From: Acanthaster planci
Lineage: Eukaryota; Echinodermata; Asteroidea; Valvatida; Acanthasteridae
Length of the DNA stretch: 38,191 bases
NCBI RefSeq assembly: GCF_001949145.1
Contig: NW_019091691.1
Location: 101,855 to 140,045 of the forward strand
Reading direction: 5' to 3'
Shown: in pieces, positions 32,037 to 38,191 of the stretch
How the letters are laid out: every line of letters begins with the position of its first letter
Numbering within the stretch: position 1 is the stretch's first letter
Translations under genes and position numbers: made by a program
Notes under the pieces: generated by a model
The model's input: the letters and a program-made list of their open reading frames with translations, nothing else
Databases searched by the model: none
What the model was told of the DNA's origin: nothing

Positions 32037-32188
32037 CTTATCAATTGAGTTTTGCTGCATAGGAGTCGCAGTAAGTGTGTCTCGCCTGGTTGGATTTTCG
32101 TCGAGCGGATGGGTGTGGACCTTCAGAACTGAGACTGTTAAGTCGGGAGCCATCAAGGGCTGCGTGTCGGGTGGATGTCCCTGTTCTT
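32037..32188 (-). CDS. Candidate internal exon of an unidentified minus-strand gene
   Basis: On the minus strand a long T/C tract ending CACCCACAG is followed by 152 bases that are fully open in one frame (two bases, then 50 codons), up to AAG|GTGGGT, a plausible donor. The peptide begins EQGHPPDTQPLMAPDLTVSV and ends MQQNSIDK. No neighbouring exon could be joined with confidence and no family was recognised. The exon signals are better than chance alone would suggest, but a mobile-element origin is possible. Confidence 0.35.
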
Positions 32189-32239
32189 CTGTGGGTGAAA
32201 GAAAAAAATAGTTTTACCCGCACTGCAAACTCCCAGGAA

Positions 32240-32285
32240 CGCTAGACCTGATGATAGGCTTGGACGAAGCTGACGTCCTATAGTG
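32240..32285 (+). ncRNA. Decayed hammerhead-ribozyme-like motif
   Basis: CTGATGA (32248-32254) is followed by a stem GCTT (32258-32261) / AAGC (32267-32270), then T-GA-C-GTC ending at 32277. Outer bases 32240-32247 can pair with 32278-32285 at six of eight positions. This is the order of a minimal hammerhead as found in Penelope-like and related retroelements, where the sequence reads GAAAC-GTC. Here two As are missing, so it is probably inactive. Confidence 0.35.
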
Positions 32286-32919
32286 AGTATTATATTTTGA
32301 TTATTTTTGTTGTGTATTGATTTTATACTGTATAATTGAGAAATTGTGTCATTTTGAATTTGAATGAGACCTTTAGCAGTGGCAAAGTCGTTTCAGCACT
32401 GAATAAGGCTTTCTAAGTTGAACGGAAAAAAGCCCACTATCTTTCCACAGTGCACATTGTAGTACTGACATTCAAGCTTTGCTTTTATAAATGTTACACA
32501 TTACAGGGCATCCTTTAATTCTACCCTATCTGTTATTGGCGGGTGGCTAGTTTCCCTGTGATCCCGATTTTTACCCGACTACCTGAGTTGGATGAATGCT
32601 GGCCTAAACCACCACCTACTCTCCAATAACGGGTACGTAGGGATTGTAGAACACAACAAGCCTGGAAATTTCCTTCTCACACTCTTGTGGTCCAGGGATT
32701 CGTCTTGAGCCTTTGCTCCATACCATCCACATTTATATTGCATTTAAAAGGCCTGTGGATTATTTATATTGTATTAATTTCTTTGTTGTGTAACATCTTT
32801 AGCCATTTTCCAGCTTAATAATAAACAATGATTATTCATGTCTGTGTTTGACAGGTCTTCTGTTGGTCTGGGTTTCTCCTTGATTGCTACTCTGACTGGA
32901 GTGGCGCTAGAGTTCGCTT
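32286..32919. other. Noncoding DNA before the satellite
   Basis: TTATTGG near 32535 and CCAATAA near 32622 form a loose inverted repeat. Otherwise nothing is recognised. The first satellite unit starts somewhere before 32930. Confidence 0.4.
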
Positions 32920-34400
32920 TCGTCCACACGTTACATGGCCTCTTCCTGCACAAAGACTTCTTCGTATTTTCGACGACAAAGACACTGCAAATTGTCCAAA
33001 TCTGGCAATCGTGGTTGTAACTGAAAGGTCGTATGTTTTTCTCTCGATTGACGTAGGTTTCATTTTTAAAGTTGCTGTAGTTAGGGAATTATCGTCGAAA
33101 GAAGGGAAGAGTTCGTGTCATACTCCTTATTCTCTACAATTCTCTCCTTGTCTACACGTTACATATATTATTCCCGCGCAAATTTGGCTTTGTCTTTACG
33201 ATTCTAAATGGACTGAAAACGGTCTCAATATGGCAATCGTTGTGGAATCAAAAAGGTCACATGCTCCTCCATCTTTTAATGTAGGTTTGATTTCCACAAT
33301 TGCTGTCGTTGGGGATTGTCCGGGAAAGAAACAAGGGTTCTCGGCTGACTGCTTCCCACTGTGTGTTTGCATTTATCTATTTATCTACACGTTACAGAGA
33401 ATCCTCCCTCGCACAGTTGGCTTCGTACTTTTGACCCTAAAAGGACTGGAAATAGTCCAAATCTGGCAATCGTGGTGGCATCTGAAAGGGCATCTTTCCC
33501 TTATTGATTAATGTGAGTTTCATTTCTGTATGTGCTGTCGTTGGGAAATTATCTACGAAAGAAGGCAAAGGTTCTAGGATCACTTTTTCCTCTTTTTTGG
33601 CATTTCTCCATTTGCCTACACGTTATAGGACCTATATTCCCGTGCAAAGTGTTCTTAGTATTTTTGGACCCTAAAACAACTGTGGATGGTCCAGATCTGG
33701 CAATCATGGGGGCATCTGAAAGGTCATATCTTCCTGTATCTATCGATGGACGTTTCATGTCCACATGAGCCTTCGTTAGGCAATTATCGTCGAAGGAATC
33801 ATTCTTGTCCTGGTGCTTCTCAGCTTGTCCTAACGTTAGATTGACTATTCCCATGCAAAGTTGGCGTGAAAATCAGGCTATCGTGGTGGCATCTGAAAGG
33901 CCACATGTTCTTCTATCGATTGATGAGAGTTTGATTTCCATATTTGGTATCGTTGGGAAAGCTCTTCTGTCACTGATTCATTTGCTTTTCGCATTTCTCC
34001 ATTTGTGTGCATTTTGCACGGCCTATTACCGTGCAAAGCTGGCTTCATATTTTCAACCCTGAAAGGACTGAAAATGGAAAAAAAATATGGCAATCATGGT
34101 GGCATCGGAAAGTTCACATCTTCCTGTATCAATGTAGGTAAGTTTCATTTCCATATTTATTTAGTTGGGGAATTATCGTCATAGAAGGGAAGCGTTCTTG
34201 TCCTGTACTCCTTCATATTTTCCGCAATTATTGGCCTCTCCTCGAGGCAGATTGACTATTCCAGCGCAAAGTTGGCTTCGTATTTTCAACACTAAAAGGA
34301 CTGAAAATGTTCCAAATCTGGTATTCGTGGTGGCATCTGAAATGGCAGATGTTCCTCCTTCTATTGATGTGAGTTTGGTTTCCACATTTGCTTTAGTGTA
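32920..34400 (+). repeat. ~230 bp satellite, block 1 (seven units)
   Basis: The landmark ATCTGGCAATC-GTGG (or its variants) recurs at 33004, 33232, 33465, 33699, 33876, 34089 and 34320, giving spacings of 228, 233, 234, 177, 213 and 231. Each unit has GTCGAAAGAAGG, a T/C tract, TTGACTATTCCCG.GCAAAG, GGACTGAAAATGGTCC and GATTGATGTGAGTTT. The fifth unit has an internal deletion. A 166-codon open frame (33011-33511) runs through two units but starts at GTG and breaks in the next. Confidence 0.9.
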
Positions 34401-34769
34401 TTGGCTGGTGTAATAATTACTGAGTTGCTCTTCGTCTTTTTTCTCTTAATCTTTCTTTTTGACTAGTCGTATGATTTCATTTTACATGGCTGCATTTATT
34501 TTTATATCCCTCGATGCGTACTTTCATCCCATGTACATTGTATTTTTGTTTGTCCAATTGTTGTTTTGTCAAGGCATCTCCGTAACAGGCATTCCATGGT
34601 GACTCACTTGAAGTTTGAACAAAATGTTGTGTTTTAATGCATTACTGTTGCTAACATGGCAACTCAAATTAGCAACTCAAATTAAGAAAAGGCAATGTGA
34701 ATGTATCGCTTAGTTTTTATTTGATCACTTTAAAATGTTTGTTGTTTTCTTTATCACGGTTTCTTTGAC

Positions 34770-34986
34770 GTGACTCGCGTGGCAGGATATAAATGGGGAT
34801 TTCTCATATCCCTTGATTCTAAAAGCATTTCCTATGAATGTGCAAGAGTGCTAGAGTAACTTTTTACTGAACTTAATGCTCTGACCTAATCCATGCAAAG
34901 GTTACATTGTGCCAAGTCTCTCTTGTTGTGAGAAATGGCCGGAAGAAAATGTGACTCGCGTGACACAAATGCATGACTCGCGTGAC
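34770..34986 (+). repeat. GTGACTCGCGTGAC words, left cluster
   Basis: Copies lie at 34770-34783 (ending GGC), 34951-34964 (exact) and 34973-34986 (starting A), all in the same orientation. Each copy contains the direct repeat GTGAC. Confidence 0.85.
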
Positions 34987-35170
34987 GCAGTAGCGTTTCA
35001 CTTTAACATTATAACTGTAATAATAGTAAAACAAATCAAATTATAATATTACATTAATAAAAATGAAGTACCTGCAAATACCTTATGGAAGAGTGTGAAA
35101 ACTGCTATTTATTCCTTAACTTTGGAAAATGTTGGGTTGGAAATCTGGTATTTAACACAGTATACCATGT

Positions 35171-35583
35171 ATGTGACCTGTCACAACAAAATGAGAGTAA
35201 AGTCGCATCCCACACTTTCTTGTTTTGAGGGTTTGAAGTCATATATTAAAGTAGAAAACTTTTTTTTTTGGTTTTGTGATATTTGGAAAGATTAACACAA
35301 TTCTTATTTAATTCCAAATATTTTGCAGAATAACATATTGTAAAATGTAATTTTCTTAGCAATTTTGACGATAGCATTATTTGTGCCTGGTCTTAAACGT
35401 TGAAATAATGTCGGCAACAAATGCAAAGCTGCCATAATAAAGTCGCATTGTCAATTTATACATTTACCCTAAGTGTTCCGTGTACATACTTTTGGAAAGC
35501 TCTTTCTGCTGAATTCAAGAATACCAATATCTCAGTTTTTGAAAATTCTGACTTTCAGCTTATTTTGTGCGGACAGGTCACAT
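35171..35583. mobile_element. 413 bp foldback element with ATGTGACCTGTC ends
   Basis: ATGTGACCTGTC at 35171-35182 is perfectly inverted at 35572-35583. The inverted match continues imperfectly to about 38 bases (CAAAAT, AAAGTC shared). The word AAAGTCGCAT occurs at about 35199 and again near 35441. It is probably a MITE inside the larger insertion. Confidence 0.6.
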
Positions 35584-36083
35584 ATTCATAACAATGACAT
35601 TGAGTAAAACTGTCTCTGAATTTCATTGAAGTGAGTGTCATGAATTCCACACGATTATTTCAGAAAAACTGTTGTAATTTTTGGTTTATTCAATGCTTTT
35701 TCTTTTTGCACTTTCAGTGATCTCCTCATTGAACTTCAGCTGTCCGCTATTGTTCATCAGGTTGGGTTGTGGCGCTGTGCACAGTAATAAGCTACTGGCT
35801 GCCAAGATTCTTCAGCATCTGCTGGCCAGGGTGTCTGAATATATGCTTGCCCATCTTACCTACATGTATTGTACATTTACATGTGCCCATTATCATACTT
35901 GCATGTATTGTACGTGTAATTGACAGAGTTTACCAAGGAAAGAGCTGCAATTAATGATGCAATTGTACTGGAATGTACACGTAGCCACAGCATCATTTAT
36001 TTGGTAAAATTCTTTAATTTCATTAACTGATTCAATTTCATGTTTTCACAGTGAAAATTACACTCAATTTCAATTCCTGGCGT

Positions 36084-36292
36084 GTGACTCGCGTGACATA
36101 CAGCGCATGTGTGACTCGCGTGACACTCTTGAAAGATTTTTTTGTCTACTAGGAATGCGAAGCAAATAAGATTATTCATGTTTTTATTGATAGACCACTA
36201 CTAGTTGATTTACAAATATCAAACACTAGCTAAATCCCTGTCTAGTTTTTAGTGATATAAAAACAATTGTCAAATTTTGTGACTCGCGCGAC
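36084..36292 (+). repeat. GTGACTCGCGTGAC words, right cluster
   Basis: Exact copies lie at 36084-36097 and 36111-36124, and GTGACTCGCGCGAC at 36279-36292. The orientation is the same as in the left cluster, so three copies lie on each side of the 35171-35583 element. Confidence 0.85.
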
Positions 36293-36814
36293 ATATTTTG
36301 AGGGTGTTTTCATGATTAAAACCTTGATAAATACAAAAAGAATTTGGAAAAAGTTTCAATGTTTTATCAAATGAACTGAAATAGCTACCTAATGTATGCA
36401 GATAAAGTAAAAACACATGAATGAGCTTCAGTTACTTTGTAAGTTTGTGATTTGTACCCCTGCCCTCCTTTTTGACCACAAATTTCAATCATATTCAGGA
36501 GACTGTAACCTTAATAACAAATTCTTTGATTTAAAAGTTCTTTTGAGATTTAAATGGTTTCAATAATCCTCTTATCAAATACAACTGAGAAAAATTATTT
36601 CTTTCACTTCAATTTTTAAATTTGATAATGACCCTTACTCGGAATGGCTGATAAACACTTGGCTTCAGAAGATGCCCCCATAATTTCCGATAACTTTATT
36701 GTTTCTTGTCGCCGATATCGACGTGTATATATTTACTACANTCTATTTTGTCTTATTCTGTTATATTGAATTGTAATCTTTTGCCATTATGGAAATAAAT
36801 GTTGCTTGATTGAT

Positions 36815-38191
36815 AGTTTGATAATTATCGTTGACAGAAGGGAGGTGTTTTTGTCCTAGTGCTTCATGTTTTCTGCAGTTCTCAGCCCTTTCTGGAGTTG
36901 GATTGACTATACCCGCGCAAAGCTGGCTACGTATTTCCGACCCTCAAATGACTGAAAATGGTCCAAATCTGGCAATCAAGGTGGCATCTGAAAAGGCACA
37001 TGTTGCCCTGTCGATTGATGTGAGTTTGATTTTCATATTTACTTTAGTTCAGGATTTATTGTGAAAAGAAAGGAGTAGTTTTTGTCCTAGTGCTTCATAT
37101 TTTCTGCATTTCTCAGCCTCTCATCGCGTTAGATTGACTATTCCTGCGCAAAGTTGCAATCAAGGTGGCATCTGAAAGGGCACATGATCCTCTATGGATA
37201 GTTGTGAGTTGCATATCCTTCTTTACTTTAGTTCAAAAATTATCGTCGAAAGAAGAAAGTATTTCTTGTTTTAGTGCTTCATATTTTCTGTAATTCTCTG
37301 CTTCTTCTCAGATAGGGTGACGATTCCTGCAAAAAGCTGACTTCGTATTTCCGACCGCTAAGTGACTGAAAATGGTCCAAATCTGGAAATGAACGTGGCA
37401 TATGAAACGGCACATGTTCCTCTGTGGATTGATGTGAGTTATTTCCATTTTTACTTTATGTGAGGAATTATGGTCAAAAGAAGGGAGTATTTCTTGTCCT
37501 ACTGTTTCATAATTTCTGCATTTGTCAGCTTCTCATCGTGTTACATTGACTATTCCCACACAAAGTTGGCTCAGTATTTCCGACCCTAAAACTACTGAAA
37601 ATGGTCCAAATCTGGCAATCAAGGTTTCATCTGATGTGGCACTTGTTCCTCTATAGATTGGTGTGAAGTTCAGTTCCAGATTTACTTTAGTTCAGGAATT
37701 GTTGTCAAAAGCAGGGAGTAGTTCTGATTCTAGTGCTTCATGATTTCTGCATCTCTCAACCTCCAGCACGTTAGATTGATTATCCTTTTGCAAAGCTGGC
37801 TAAGTATTTCCGATTCTAAAAGGACTGAAAACGGTCCAAATCTCGCAATCAAGGTGGCATCTGAAAGGGCACATATTCCTCTATCGATTGATGTGAGTTT
37901 CAGTTCCATATTTACTTTATGTCAGGAATTATCGTCGAAAGAAGGGAGTAGTTCTTGTTCTAATGCTTTATAATTTATGCATTTCTCAGCCTCTCAATGC
38001 GTAAGATTGATTATTCCCGCGTTAAACCGGCTAGGTATTTCCGATTCTAAAAGGATTGCAAATGGTCCAAATATGGCAATCAAGGTGGCATCTGAAAGGA
38101 CACATGTTCCTCCATCCATGAATATTAGTTTCAGTTCCATATTTACTTTAGGTCAGGAATTATCGTCGAAAGAAAGGAATAGTTCTTTTAC
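36815..38191 (+). repeat. ~230 bp satellite, block 2 (six units, runs off the window)
   Basis: The landmark GGCAATCAAGGTGGCATCTG or its variants recurs at 36971, 37155, 37385, 37614, 37844 and 38075, with spacings of 184, 230, 229, 230 and 231. These units are more alike than those of block 1. In the units at 36971 and 37844 the stretch from the T/C tract to GATGTGAGT is open in one frame (SWL.ISD, TENGPNLAIKVASE, LSID). Other units have stops or deletions. Confidence 0.92.

Larger units (their letters stand above)
34401..36814. other. ~2.4 kb segment interrupting the satellite
   Basis: The satellite stops just after TTTAGT (34397) and resumes at ATAATTATCG (about 36821), the next part of the same unit, so this looks like an insertion with little loss. 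ATAATTA occurs at both edges and may be a target-site duplication. The right end (AATAAATGTTGCTTGATTGAT) resembles a LINE-type tail. Inside are GTGACTCGCGTGAC clusters and a foldback element. Confidence 0.6.

Noticed and set aside
32276-32293. Match to the reverse of a phage T7 promoter (CCTATAGTGAGT)
   Set aside because: Three core bases are missing and the match overlaps stem I of the hammerhead-like motif; most likely coincidence, with no vector sequence around.
33011-33511. 166-codon open frame as a stand-alone gene
   Set aside because: It starts at GTG, lies entirely in satellite units, and the frame is not kept in the next unit.

Overview
This is eukaryotic genomic DNA from an animal, most likely a marine invertebrate deuterostome (lancelet, hemichordate or echinoderm; the sequence alone does not settle which). 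The reasons are one intron-rich gene with canonical GT-AG junctions, a protein close in length and order to vertebrate L-gulonolactone oxidase, many non-autonomous DNA transposons, and very frequent copies of the self-complementary word TACATGTACATGTA. Two assembly gaps (11228-11323 and 26283-26893) and two single Ns interrupt the window.

The only gene I can establish is GULO, on the + strand, with coding exons from 5846 to 23968. Ten coding exons join without any frame problem into 1314 bases: 437 codons plus a TAG stop. The enzyme makes the last step of vitamin C synthesis. The flavin-attachment histidine (His50), the GTHGTG stretch, the PVEVRF Glu-Arg pair and the C-terminal HWAK motif are all present, so the gene looks functional. 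A strong splice acceptor just before the start codon implies at least one 5' noncoding exon further upstream, which I cannot place.

Layout: 1-5834 is upstream noncoding DNA with a 2.07 kb terminal-inverted-repeat element (3402-5468). 5846-23968 is GULO; its introns hold a 1.4 kb foldback element, a TTAA-flanked piggyBac-like MITE, a 282 bp foldback MITE, a higher-order minisatellite, an inverted copy of the exon 4 splice donor, and two inverted copies of a 0.6 kb TTAA element that bracket exons 8 and 9. From 23969 to about 32900 there is no established gene: a SINE-like tRNA relic, a diverged segmental duplication, coding-like fragments on the minus strand and a decayed hammerhead-like motif. 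From about 32920 to the end lies a ~230 bp satellite in two blocks, split by about 2.4 kb containing six copies of a GTGACTCGCGTGAC word and a foldback element.

The points most worth following are the inverted repeats that bracket GULO exon 5 and exons 8-9 (possible circular RNA or splice-site masking), the satellite whose unit looks like an exon between splice signals, and the minus-strand exon candidate at 32037-32188.
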